Below are positions 10,495-21,314 of a stretch of 64,000 nucleotides of DNA, in pieces. The notes under the pieces are model-generated. The model was given only the letters and a program-made list of their open reading frames with translations, was not told where the DNA came from and did not search any database. Made by a program: the position numbers and the translations under genes. The stretch covers positions 49,826,501 to 49,890,500 of the forward strand of contig NC_091255.1 of assembly GCF_042477335.2 (NCBI RefSeq). Reading direction: 5' to 3'. The stretch's first letter is position 1. Each line of letters begins with the position of its first letter. This DNA comes from Ovis canadensis. Taxonomy: Eukaryota > Chordata > Mammalia > Artiodactyla > Bovidae.

Positions 10495-12592
10495 AGGGAA
10501 ATCCATTAGACCATTCAGGTATGACCTAAATCAAATCCCTTACGATTATACATTGGAAGTGAGAAATAGATTTAAGGGACTAGATCTGATAGATAGAGTG
10601 CCTGATGAACTATGGATGGAGGTTCATGACAATGTACAGGAGACAGGGATCAAGACCATCCCCATGGAAAACAAACACAAAAAAGCAAAATGGCTGTCTG
10701 AGGAGGCCTTTCAAATAGCTGTGACAAGAAGAGAATGAAAAGCAAAGGAGAAAAGGAAAGATATAAGGATCTGAATGCAGAGTTCCAACGAATAGCAAGA
10801 AGAGATAAGAAAGCTTTCCTGAGCGATCAATGCAAAGAAATAGAGGAAAACAACAGAATGGGAAAGACTAGAGATCTCTTCAAGAAAATTAGAAATACCA
10901 AGGGAACATTTCATGCCAAGATGGGCTTGATAAAGGACAGAAATGGTATGGACCTAACAGAAGCAGAAGATATTAAGAAGAGGTGGCAAGAATACACAGA
11001 AGAACTGTACAAAAAAGATCTTCATGACCAAGATAATCATGATGGTGTGATCACTCACCTAGAGCCAGACATCCTGGAATGTTAAGTCAAGTGGGCCTTA
11101 GAAAGTATCACTACAAACAAAGCTAGTGGAGGTGATGGAATTCCAGCTGAGCTATTCCAAATCCTGAAAGATGATGCTGTGAAAATGCTGCACTCAATAT
11201 GCCAGCAAATTCGGAAAACTCAGTAGTGGCCACAGGACTGGAAAAGGTCAGTTTTCATTCCAATCCCAAAGAAAGGCAATGCCAAAGAATGCTCAAACTA
11301 CTGCACAATTGCACTCATCTCACATGCTAGTAAAGTAATGCTCAAAATTCTCCAAGCCAGGCTTCAGCAATATGTGAACCGTGAACTTCCAGATGTTCAA
11401 GCTGGTTTTAGAAAAGGCAGAGGAACCAGAGATCAAATTACCAACATCTGCTGGATCATGGAAAAAGCAAGAGAGTTCCAGAAAAACATCTATTTCTGCT
11501 TTATTGACTATGCCAAAGCCTTTGACTGTGTGGATCACAATAAACTGTGGAAAATTCTGAAAGAGATGGGAATGCCAGACCACCTGACCTGCCTCTTGAG
11601 AAACCTATATGCAAGTCAGGAAGCAATAGTTAGAACTGGACACGGAACAACAGACTGGTTCCAAATAGGAAAAGGAGTACGTCAAGGCTGTATATTGTCA
11701 CCCTGCTTATTGAACTTATATGCAGAGTACATCATGAGAAATGCTGGGCTGGAAGAAGCACAAGCTGGAATCGAGATTGCCGGGAGAAATATCAATAACC
11801 TCAGACATGCAAATGACACCACCCTTATGGCAGAAAGTGAAGAGGAACTAAAAAGCTTCTTGATGAAAGTGAAAGAGGAGAGTGAAAAAGTTGGCTTCAG
11901 GCTCAACATTCAGAAAACGAAGATCATGGCATCTGGTCCCATCATTTCATGGGAAATAGATGGGGAAACAGGGGAAACAGTGTCAGACTTTATTTTTGGG
12001 GGCTCCAAAATCACTGCAGATGGTGATTGCAGCCATGAAATTAAAAGACACTATTCCTTGGAAGAAAAGTTATGACCAACCCAGATAGCATATTGAAAAG
12101 CAGAGACATTATTCTGCCAACAAAGGTCCATCTAGTCAAGGCCATGGTTTTTCCAGTGGTGATGTATACATGTGAGAGTTGCACTGTGAAGAAACCTGAG
12201 TGCTGAAGAATTGATGCTTTTGTACTGTGGTGTTGGAGAAGACTCTTGAGAGTCCCTTGGACTGCAAGGAGATCCAACCAGTCCATTCTGAAGGAGATCA
12301 GCCCTGGGTGTTCTTTGGAAAGACTGATGCTGAAGCTGAAGCTCCAGTACTTTGGCCACCTCATGTGAAGAGTTGACTCATTGGAAAGACTGTGATGCTG
12401 GGAGGGATTGGGGGCAGGAGGAGAAGGGGATGACCGAGGATGAGATGGCTGGATGGCATCACCGACTCAGTGGACGTGAGCTTGAGTGAACTCGGGAGTT
12501 GGTGATGGACAGGGAGGTCTGGAGTGCTGCGATTCATGGGGTTGCAAAGAGTCAGACACAACTGAGCAACTGAACTGAACTGAACTGAACTT
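10495..12592 (+). repeat. BovB (RTE-type) LINE, 5'-truncated, defective
   Basis: About 2.1 kb of BovB, compared with a usual length near 3.2 kb. The reverse-transcriptase region is in the frame 11,338-12,075: QAGFRKGRGTRDQ, FIDYAKAFDCVDH and RQGCILSPCLLNLY are clear. The catalytic YADD position reads HAND, and in-frame stops (for example at 11,083-11,085) split the ORF, so it is inactive. It ends in the typical repeated tgaac tail. Its first base abuts the breakpoint of unit A, so it either marks or followed the inversion junction. Confidence 0.9.
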
Positions 12593-13790
12593 ACAGTCCC
12601 CTGATAGAATTCACTCACAGAAGCTACAAATCAAAGATAGAATATTCCAACTGTTTGGTTGTTTAGTTGATGCTTCCATACCTCTGGTGCTGTGACATCC
12701 TACTCCCTTGGTACCCCATTCCATTTTCAAGCATCTCTCATAAATAGGAAATGATTACTTTAGCATTTCTACTTCCCCCAATCCAGTCTCCTGAATCTTT
12801 TGCTCACTGGAATCACTTGTTAGACAGTCAGAATGGCATTGCTGAGCTGTTACTCTTCCCAGGAGAAGATACTTGTAGTGCAAAATCACATTGATTTCTC
12901 CCTTATCCCTGGCATGTGCTCACCCTCCCACCTCTTGGGATGTGCTTTTCATTATGCCCAGTATTTGCCTACTAACTACGGAACCTTAAGATTCTCATTT
13001 TTCCCCAAGACCTCTATCACTGACCTTTTCAATCAGATATGTAGTGTTAAGGTTAAGTCAGAGTGGTTTCCATAAATATTCTAGATGTTACCAGATTCTA
13101 GTTTAGTAGAATGAAATATCATTGAAACAAATAGACATACATGACCATTCTTCTGACTTTTATTTTGTGCCTTTGTAAAATGCTTCTAGTGTACACTATC
13201 CACTTTCTGTACCAAGTTTCCTCATAGATTTGTGTTTCTGTTCATCTTATCTTCAACCATAAGTTCTCCATGGTGGAAAAAGACATCAGCTCTCAGTTAT
13301 GGGAATTAGTGTCATAAGGAAGAGAGTTCAAATTTCTGTTCTGCTAATCATTAACACTTGATTAGGGGAATATATACATAAGTCACCTCAAGAATTGTTT
13401 ATATCTATTTTCCTACTACTCTCTTTCTATATATTTTATCTACCCATGGATTAGAAGTATTTTCTTTCTCTTTCTCTCTCTTTCACTGGGTCAGTCAGTC
13501 TGCAAGTAGACACCTTTTGAAAAAACCACAATTCTTCTATTTTCAGGGATATCTCAAAACAAATTGATTCGTCACCATCATTAGTAGAGAATCATTTTTT
13601 TCTTACTTGTTCCATGGTGATGTAAGATTTTACCTGCTTTATTTTTCTGTATGCCTGACTTAACATCAACCATTCTCAAATTTATAAATTATTCAACTTC
13701 CAAGTCATAGTATTAATAAGAATCTAGAGCACATCTATAGAGAACAGCAGAGTTTAGTGCTGCCCTCAATGATTAAAGAATACATGAGTA
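12593..13790 (-). other. Gene-free flank belonging to unit B
   Basis: No coding signal. The reverse complement is recognisably homologous to the far 3' flank of gene 4, in pieces between about 27,020 and 30,020. For example, the block ending at 13,700 matches about 28,120-28,620, and 12,600-12,650 matches about 29,950-30,010. It is therefore the continuation of the gene 3 downstream flank. Confidence 0.6.
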
Positions 13791-13796
13791 ATAACT

Positions 13797-13958
13797 GCCA
13801 GCCCATTTCTGGTTTGTAGACTTTTTGATGATGGCCGTTTTGGTTGGTGTGAGATGATACCTCATTGTAGTTTTAATTTGCATTTCTCTAATAAAGAATG
13901 ATAGTGAGCATCTTTTCATGTGTTTATTAGCCATCTTTATGTCTTCTTTGGGGAAATG
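13797..13958 (-). repeat. L1 ORF2 C-terminal fragment, interrupted by an LTR
   Basis: The minus-strand frame reads [14 protein letters not shown] and [13 protein letters not shown], the L1 ORF2 tail. The same L1 resumes at 14,843 after the LTR, with the sequence of the element continuing. Confidence 0.75.
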
Positions 13959-13962
13959 CTTG

Positions 13963-14838
13963 TGAGAGGGTAACAGGCAGGAAGGCCAGGGGTCTCCAAA
14001 TGGAGGAAGAAAGCTGCAAGTGTCAGACATTTTTTATCTCTCTCTTAAGTGGCAGGAGGAAACAAACGACAAGTGTTAAGATTTTTTCCCCTTCTTTATA
14101 CAAGTTTGGGAATGCATGTAAGAATTAAAGATTTTAACATTATTTAAAAAAATAAATTAAAAAAAATGAACCCTAGGTAGGAAAAAATAATAATAATAAA
14201 AAATAAAAAGAGGTTTCTCTTAAAATTCTGTGTTGCCATGATGGCCCCTGATTCCACCTGAACTTAACTTCTCAGACCTTGAGCTAATCAATGCATTTTT
14301 CTCATGGAAATATTTGTCTTAAGCTATGTTAATGTACTATGTATTTACCCTAGACACTGTCTTCAAGTCGGTTCCACCTAAGACTCAGAACCAACTTGAC
14401 AAACCAGTATGTTTTACTTATACATTGTTCTCCTAATCTATGTTAATGAAATTATATATTTGCTTGGTAAACTGCCTTTCTTCAAGATTCATGTCAATTG
14501 TTTTATGGACCAGGATGACTCAGCTGGTGCCAATGTTATCTCAAAACGCATGTTGTGGGTGAGGGGCCTGGTGCCATTCTCTGAGTTTTGAGAAATTTCC
14601 TTTCTCTGATTAGCAGACTGCTAGTGGCTATATAACATCCGGCTAAAGACTAGCAACGGGGCATTCTCTCCGCCCCTTTCTGATGTCTATGTCAGAAGCT
14701 TTCTCCACTTGTTTATACTTTAACAAAACTTTATTACACAAAAGCTCTGAGCGATCAAAGCTTTGGGCCTGGATTGAATTCTTCTCTTCCGGAGGCCGAG
14801 AATCCTGTCGTCTTTCGTGGTTTAGCAACAACCTTTCA
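13963..14838 (+). mobile_element. Solo endogenous retrovirus LTR (BTLTR1-like)
   Basis: Fossil LTR, about 876 bp, TG...CA ended, inserted in an L1 fragment. A 4-bp direct repeat (cttg) lies at 13,959-13,962 and 14,839-14,842. A TATA-like ctatataac lies near 14,630. No internal retroviral sequence is seen next to it. Name by recall of ruminant LTR families; class uncertain. Confidence 0.65.
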
Positions 14839-14842
14839 CTTG

Positions 14843-14925
14843 TTTAGTTCATCTGGCCACTTTTTGATTGGGTTGTTCGTTTTTCTGGTATTGAGCTGCT
14901 TGGCATATGCCCTCAGGAAACTTTA
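14843..14925 (-). repeat. L1 fragment continuing after the LTR
   Basis: Continuation of the element at 13,797-13,958. The two pieces join into a collinear L1 sequence across the LTR insertion. Confidence 0.65.
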
Positions 14926-14930
14926 ATTGA

Positions 14931-15030
14931 TACCTGTGGCGGATTCATGCTGATGTATGGCAAAACCAATACAATATTGTAAAGTAATTAACCTCCAATT
15001 AAAATAAATTAATTTATATTAAAAAAAAGA
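14931..15030 (+). repeat. L1-BT 3' terminus with A-rich tail
   Basis: Contains gtggcggattcatg and gtaattaacctccaatt, then an A-rich end. This is the standard ruminant L1 terminus. Confidence 0.8.
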
Positions 15031-15479
15031 AAAAACACATCTGCCCCAATGTTCATTGCAGCACTAATTTACAATTGCAAGGACATGGAAGCAACCCAGC
15101 TTTCTATCAACAGATGAATAGATAAAGAAATTATGGTACATAATTGTGTACATTCCATACACAATGAAATATTACTCAGCTATAGAAAGGAACACATTTG
15201 AATCAATTCTAACGCAGTGGATGAACTTTGAGCCTATTATACGAATGAAGTAAGTCAGAAAGAAAAAGACAAATATTGCAAATTAACACATATATACAGA
15301 ATCTAGAAAGATGGTACTGATGATCCTATTTGCAGGGCAGGAAAGGAGATACAGACATAATGAACAGATGTATGGTCACAGTGCAGGAGGGAGAGGGTGG
15401 CATGAGTTGAGAAAGTAGCATCAACCCATATACATTACCATATATGCAGTGAACGTGTGTATATGTGCGTGTATGTGTG

Positions 15480-15676
15480 TGTTCATCACTCGGCCATGTC
15501 TGACTCTTTGAGACCCCATGAACTGTGGCCTGCCAGGCTCTTCTGTTGATGGAATTCTCCAGGCAAGAACACTGGAGTCATTCCCTTTTCAGGGGGCTCT
15601 TCCTACCCAGGGTTTGAACCCAGGTCTCCTGCATTGCAGGCAGATTCTTCACCATCTGAGCCACCAGGGAAGCCCA
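15480..15676 (-). repeat. Bov-tA SINE
   Basis: On the minus strand it starts with gggcttccctggtggctcag, the tRNA-derived head. It ends in the Bov-A body with the gactctttg-type sequence. Confidence 0.85.
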
Positions 15677-15804
15677 TAAGGTGGATAGCCAGTGGAGATT
15701 TGCAGTAAGATGCAGAACCTAAAGCTGGTGCTCTGTGATGACATAGAGGAGGGGTGAGATGGAGAAGGAGGTGGGAAGGTGGTGTAGGAAGAAGGGATGT
15801 ATGT

Positions 15805-16336
15805 GTTGTAGCCACATGTTCCTGGAAACAAACTCACTCAGAAGGACAATGCAGAGAGTGGAGTGCAGCTTATTACACCAGCGGGCCCAAGTAGAGTCTC
15901 CCCTTAGCCAAGGACCCCGACCAGTTTTTGTGAAAACCATACATACCTTAAGTGTACTTGCCCAATCCAGCCTCCCCAAATTCTCTGAAACTAGTTTGAA
16001 CAAAGGAAAAGAAAGACACAATCAAAGTTAACTTGTGATTCTTATGCCTTAAGCCTAGGTAGTTAGCAGTGGACAATTATCAATAGACCTGTGGTCATAC
16101 CCCAATAAGCATAATAGAATTTATGATTCTATTGGGTTACACAGATAATTAGGGTATTCTTTCAGGTGATGGAGAGTCAAAGTACGAGCCCTACGTCTCT
16201 TCCATCCAGGGGGTCTGGTTTTCCAGTTGGTATGTCGCTTCTATAGATACTGGCCGTATAGCTCAAAGTCCACAGTCTGGCCCAAGATGGAGTCCTGCTT
16301 TCAAGATGGAGCCTGTTCTGTCTGTTTCCTCCTTCA
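15805..16336 (-). mobile_element. Endogenous retrovirus LTR, longest of three copies (unit B)
   Basis: Fossil LTR of about 530 bp on the minus strand, inserted in an L1 3' end. The edge at 15,805 is approximate. The part from 16,082 outward is shared with unit A and the part from 16,130 is shared with unit C, so both duplication breakpoints fall inside this LTR. No internal retroviral genes adjoin it. Confidence 0.65.
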
Positions 16337-17380
16337 TATATATATATACTTATGGCTGATTCATGTTGATGTATGGTGGAAACCATTGCTATATTGTAAT
16401 TATCCTCTAATTAAAAATAATATTTAAAATAATTACCAACCCAATTCCATTTGATTCCTACAAAATCAAATTGATCATAATATATGAGCATTCAATATCA
16501 TAAGTTTCATCAACTGTTAACTTCAGTAGAAGCTTTTAAGCCAAATGGAGAACTTTCATTATGACAGATAACACTTCTGCTGTGCAAGGGTAGTGGAAAG
16601 AGAAAATACTCACAGTGAACAGTGAGTCAGTACACATGTCCATTATATATATATTTTTTTTTTTTTTGAGAAAATGTGCCCTGAGGAAATGATGTTCTTT
16701 GCCTATCTGCATGTGGTAAAAGGACTGACTGTTTGGATTGAGCCAAGGGAGGAGCAAGAGTGGAAAGTACAGGGATCTGGAGAATTCTTAGATGGAGGCA
16801 GGTGTGAGGGCAGAAAGCGTTCCCCCTTGTGTCCCACATCAGTGACCCCCAGAGTGTTTACCACGAAGGAGACACGGGACAGCTACAAGTTTGGGATCTC
16901 TTATCCCATCTCTGTCTTTAGGTGCATCGATACTTATACAAGAGAGCATAAACGGAGTATCCATGGTGGCAGGCGTGGGAGATGTGTGTGGACCAACAGC
17001 ACAAGCTCGCTCTGACCATGGCTGGCCCTGCTGTACATGCTGTTAGTCAGAAGCAGAGAATAACATCCCTCAGGAAGCCTAGCCATTGAACTTGAAGGCA
17101 GGCTAGTTTTCCTGTTAGGTTACATGTGCATGGAAAAGACAGCAATTCTTCTTTACCAAGATTCCATGTTGTAAACATGGATTTGTTGTCCTTATCAGCA
17201 GTACTGCCCACCAGCTTATAGTAACATTGTCATAGGATTCGGAATCGTCCAGCTTTGGACCCACCGACCCACTTTTTGATGAACAAGGTCAACAAGAGGC
17301 AAATGAACATGGGATCTACTTGTTCTGCCATACATCACATGACAGAGATGGCCGGCCCATGGAAAATCAGAATCGTCTTG

Positions 17381-17780
17381 TTCAGCTCAGCTCAGTCACT
17401 CAGTCATGTCCGACTCTTTGCAACCCCATGTATCGCAGCACACCAGGCCTCCCTGTCCATCACCAACTCCCGGAGTTCACTCAGACTCTCGTCCATCGAG
17501 TCCATGATGCCATCCAGCCATCTCATCCTCAGTTGTCCCCTTCTCCTCCTGCCCTCAATCCCTCCCAGCATCAGAGTCTTTTCCAATGAGTCAACTGTTT
17601 GCATGAGGTGGCCAAAGTACTGGAGTTTCAGCTTTAGCATCATTCCTTCCAAAGAACACCCAGGGCTGATCTCCTTCAGAATGGACTGGTTGGATCTCCT
17701 TGCAGTCCAAGGGACTCTCAAGAGTCTTCTCCAACACCACAGTTCCAAACCATCAATTCTTCAGCGCTCAGCCTTCGTCA
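17381..17780 (-). repeat. BovB LINE, 3'-terminal fragment
   Basis: Inverted partner of 8,718-9,118, with the same end points and the same later deletion of its 5' side. Confidence 0.85.
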
Positions 17781-18451
17781 CAGTAGTACCATGTATATCC
17801 ACAAAGGTAGTATACGTGGTTTGAGAAAGTGAAGTAGCAGTGAACCCTCTCACTTTAACTCAGGGTAACATATATGGGAATCTGTTCTTCCCCTCCCCAT
17901 GGATCTACACTCTCCTGGAGAGAAGGTTTTATACTATGAAAGTCACATGTTTTAGGCAATAAATTCTGTTCAAATTGTCATCTGGTCATTTTGGACTCCT
18001 CATCTAGATAGACCAGTGGGCAGAGAGAGGAGTTACTATTTGCTGAGGGGTCATTATCGTGAAAAGGTAGAGGGCAGGGAGAAATAGTCTGAACATAATT
18101 TCCCTGGAGTATCTCATGGTGTATCCAGGCCCAGCATTAGATAACCACATGAACAATGACAGCAACTATAGCTTGCCAAGGACATAGTCACTGAGGTTCA
18201 GACATCTATTCATCCTTCCTTGGGATGTAAATGCAAGTGCCCTTGAGCAGGAACAGAAGACTTCATCCTGGATGAGTCTGTTTATTGTTAGCTAAATAAC
18301 ACTACACAATGAAATGGGTTTTTAATAATGAGATAATAATTAGGAAGGGGGCTAATAGGATGCTCATATTGGATAAGACATATGATATATAAATCATATA
18401 TGGAATGTGGTGCAATAAATCAAACACATACAGAAGAATTGTGGTACACCA
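17781..18451. other. Distal 3' flank of gene 3, no gene
   Basis: Non-coding. Partner of 8,044-8,717 (inverted) and about 43,570-44,246 (direct). Confidence 0.6.
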
Positions 18452-18457
18452 TTTATT
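18452..18457 (-). other. Polyadenylation signal of gene 3
   Basis: AATAAA on the minus strand, 453 bp after the stop. Confidence 0.75.
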
Positions 18458-18909
18458 GAGAAACATACAGGTAAAACTCAAAGTGAATGTAAAAGAAGAA
18501 AGCATGATACAAGAACTATGAGGGTAGCAAAAGAGAAAACATGATTATAAGGTTTATGATAGTCTATAGAAACCTATAGAAACATTCTGAGATCTGGTTT
18601 TCTTAAGTTACTCAGAAGAACTAGATGGTCAGTCCTATTTTCAGAGTCAAAACCAAGACATACTTCCTTATCACAGATGCAGGAAGGTGGCACATGGTCC
18701 TCCTACACCAGAGGAAGACAATTGGAGGAAGCCCCCTGCACTCCGTCAAGCTACTTCACAAGCTCTTAAGCAAGGAGATGAGTAACTGAAATTCTGGTCG
18801 AGCACGTCAGTTGTCAGCAAAGTCTAGGCAGTGATGTTGTTTTGTCCCCAGGTAGCAAGTCAATTAATAGAAGGTGCTGTATAGGGACAGTGGATGCTTG
18901 GCAAGGTGA

Positions 18910-19788
18910 TCAGCAGCAGGAAGGCTGGCAGCAGCTGGACACACAGCTCGGGCGGCAGCAGGTGGTCCGACAGCAGGTGGTCTGACAGCAGACAGGGCGG
19001 CTGCAAGGCTGGCAGCAGCTGGATCCACAGCTCTGGGCTTGGCAGCCAGGCAGGCAGCAGCATGTGGGGTGGTAGCAGGTTCTATGGCAGTACACGGGTG
19101 CACAGGAAGCTGGCTGACAGCAGTTAGAACCACCGCAGGGTTGTCCACAGCTGCTGGATCCACAGCAGGTGGGCTGACAGCAGCTGGTCACACAAGTAGG
19201 TTTGCAGCAGGTGGTTTCAGTGATTTGACAGCAAGTTTGGGGGCAGGAGGGCTGACAGCAGCTGGACTCACAGCAGGTGGGCTGGCAGCAGGTGGTCGCA
19301 CAAACAGGCTTGAGGCAGGTGGTCCTGCAGCACGTGGTCTGACAGCTGATAGGGCGACAGCAAGGCTGGCAGCAGCTGGACCCACCGCAGGCGGGCTGAC
19401 AGCAGGTGGTCACACAGGTAGGTTTGGAGCAGGTGGTCCTACAGCAGGTGTTTTCACTAGTCTGATAGCAAGTTGGGGGGCAGCAAGGCCGACAGCAGCT
19501 GGACTCACAGCAGGTGGGCTGGCAGCAGGTGGTCACACAAGTAGGCTTGAGGCAGGTGGTCCTGCAGCACGTGGTCTGACAGCTGATAGGGCGACAGCAA
19601 GGCTGGCAGCAGCTGGACCCACCGCAGGCGGGCTGACAGCAGGTGGTCACACAGGTAGGTTTGGAGCAGGTGGTCCTACAGCAGGTGTGTTCACTAGTCT
19701 GATAGCAAGTTGGGGGGCAGCAAGGCCGACAGCAGCTGGACTCACAGCAGGTGGGCTGGCAGCACGGGGAGCAGCAGGAGTGAGTCAT
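18910..19788 (-). CDS. KRTAP9: Gene 3: keratin-associated protein 9-like, long form, 292 aa
   Basis: Intronless KRTAP9-family hair matrix protein, the inverted-copy counterpart of gene 2. It has the same layout: [15 protein letters not shown] start, two 79-residue tandem repeats (about 9-87 and 88-166), a C-terminal block from about 228 and a CCQPSCC end. Some residues (SENTCC in repeat 2, and KPVCATT where gene 2 has KPICPTT) are shared with gene 6 and not with gene 2. Yet the 3' flank shares a deletion with gene 2 and not with gene 6. That conflict points to gene conversion. The start at 19,788 follows the family motif; 55 upstream codons are open but contain the TATA box. Divergent from gene 4. 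Confidence 0.93.
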   Translation of the reverse strand: MTHSCCSPCCQPTCCESSCCRPCCPPTCYQTSEHTCCRTTCSKPTCVTTCCQPACGGSSCCQPCCRPISCQTTCCRTTCLKPTCVTTCCQPTCCESSCCRPCCPPTCYQTSENTCCRTTCSKPTCVTTCCQPACGGSSCCQPCCRPISCQTTCCRTTCLKPVCATTCCQPTCCESSCCQPSCPQTCCQITETTCCKPTCVTSCCQPTCCGSSSCGQPCGGSNCCQPASCAPVYCHRTCYHPTCCCLPGCQAQSCGSSCCQPCSRPVCCQTTCCRTTCCRPSCVSSCCQPSCC

Positions 19789-19866
19789 TTTGTCAGTGGT
19801 GGAGTGTGGACTCCTGTTCAGAAGTGAGTTTCTCAGATTCTGATGACTACTTCTGTTTTGAGGCTT

Positions 19867-19899
19867 TTTATACCCTGGAACCCCAGTGTTGGGACCAAT
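19867..19899 (-). promoter_or_regulatory. Core promoter of gene 3 (TATA and CCAAT)
   Basis: Minus-strand TATAAA at 19,867-19,872 and ATTGG at 19,895-19,899, about 80 and 107 bp before the ATG. Confidence 0.8.
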
Positions 19900-20091
19900 A
19901 AGCAAGACTTTCCTTGTGTATGTCGTTTTTGTAGTCAATGGGAAATTATCCACGAGGAAATGATCTCTTTAGTGTTTTGAGGCCTATTTAAATTAGTGTT
20001 TGATCTTCTTTTTAATTAGGAGTAGCACTTAAGAACCATTTCCAGAAGTGAAGAAGAATAAGGAATCATCGCAGCAGCATCTCTGGTCATG

Positions 20092-20099
20092 TGACATCA
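20092..20099 (-). promoter_or_regulatory. CRE/AP-1-like site upstream of gene 3
   Basis: Plus-strand TGACATCA in the conserved upstream block, one transition away from TGACGTCA. Confidence 0.3.
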
Positions 20100-20289
20100 T
20101 CAGGTCATGGGATAGTTCTTCCTGCCTTGGCCAGGGTCAGAACAGTCACCTTTTCTTTGTTCCTTTGACTGTGCTTAGGTTGAGACTTGCTGGATGCTGA
20201 TGCATTCTGTGATGAATGAAGCCTGCTAAAGTCCAAGTCTGATCTCAGACAAAGTCTGAGATTCAAGATAATCACGTGTATCTATATAC

Positions 20290-20812
20290 GTCTTTCTTTT
20301 TTTGAATTTTTTAAAATATAAATTTATTTTAATTGGAGGTTAATTACTTTACAATATTTTATTGGTTTTGCCATACATCAACATGAATCCACCACAGGTA
20401 TACACGTGTTCCCCATCCTGAACGCCCCTCCTACCTCCCTCCCGGTACCATCCCTCTGGGTTGTCTCAGTGCCGGCACTTGGAAGCAACCTAGATGTCCA
20501 TCAGCAGATGAGTGGATAAGAAAGCTGTGGTACATATACACAATGGAATATTACGCAGCCATTAAAAAGAATACATTTGAATCAGTTCTAATGAGGTGGA
20601 TGAAACTGGAGCCTATTATACAGAGTGAAGTAAGCCAGAAAGAAAAACACCAATACAGTATGCTAACGCATATATATGGAATTTAGAGAGATGGTAACGA
20701 TAACCCTGTATGTGAGACAGCAAAAGAGACACAGATGTATAGAACAGTCTTTTGACTCTATGGGAGAGGGAGAGGGTGGGATGATTTGGGAGAATGGCAT
20801 TGAAACATGTAT
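20290..20812 (-). repeat. L1-BT 3' end with 5' inversion (unit B copy)
   Basis: Inverted partner of 5,680-6,203. The terminal segment is on the minus strand (poly-T at the low end) and the inverted 3' UTR segment on the plus strand. Confidence 0.7.
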
Positions 20813-21314
20813 ATACATGTCTTTCCAATCAGTAGTGACTGACCTAAAATGTTTCCCAACTTCATTAGGTACATTTAGGTAGAAAATGTTGACAGGTTGT
20901 TCTTCACTAACTTTTCAGCACCAAAGCTGGAATGCAGGCAAAAGCTGTACCCTGTTTTCAGGCAACATCAATGCATTAATGTCCCATAACTATTTTTAGC
21001 TGGATCAATCACCTCTGGTGAGACATCACTACTTGCACATGCTTTCTTTTATAATTTGTGACAAAGAGGTAGATAGGATGATATTGATAGATTTATATAT
21101 TTCAATAGATGTGAAATGTGTCAGCCATAATTTCTTAGAGTTTTTCCTGCCCTCTCTTTCAGGTACATATGTAAGAGTGTAACTGCCATGCCATAGGGAA
21201 AGCATACAACCAACAGCGGTGGAAACAATGAAGGTGTTTCAATATTTCTCTACAGCAGTGTCATGTACTCTCCTGCTATGAGACTCCTGAACTCTCCTGG
21301 TATGTATCTATCCT

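Larger units (their letters stand above)
15031..16425 (+). repeat. L1 3' UTR, split by a Bov-tA SINE and an LTR
   Basis: L1 pieces at 15,031-15,479, 15,677-15,804 and 16,337-16,425 are collinear. They are interrupted by a Bov-tA (15,480-15,676) and by an LTR on the minus strand (15,805-16,336). The last piece is the L1 terminus. Confidence 0.7.

Noticed and set aside
11338-12075. Reverse-transcriptase frame considered as a host gene
   Set aside because: It is a BovB LINE with typical 3' end and broken ORF.
13963-14838. Possible complete endogenous retrovirus beside the LTR
   Set aside because: L1 sequence continues directly on both sides, so it is a solo LTR.
15480-15676. tRNA-like segments (Bov-tA heads) considered as tRNA genes
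   Set aside because: They are part of SINEs with Bov-A bodies; no intact cloverleaf was seen.
18910-19788. Regular KRTAP coding repeats considered as a CRISPR-like or satellite array
   Set aside because: The periodicity is pentapeptide codon structure within one open frame.
19039-19827. Long antisense open frames (262 codons, Ala/Gly/Thr-rich) opposite genes 2, 3 and 6, and similar ones opposite genes 1, 4, 5 and 7
   Set aside because: They are a by-product of the repetitive TGC-rich KRTAP codons read on the other strand. They start with shifted Met codons and have no promoter or family match.
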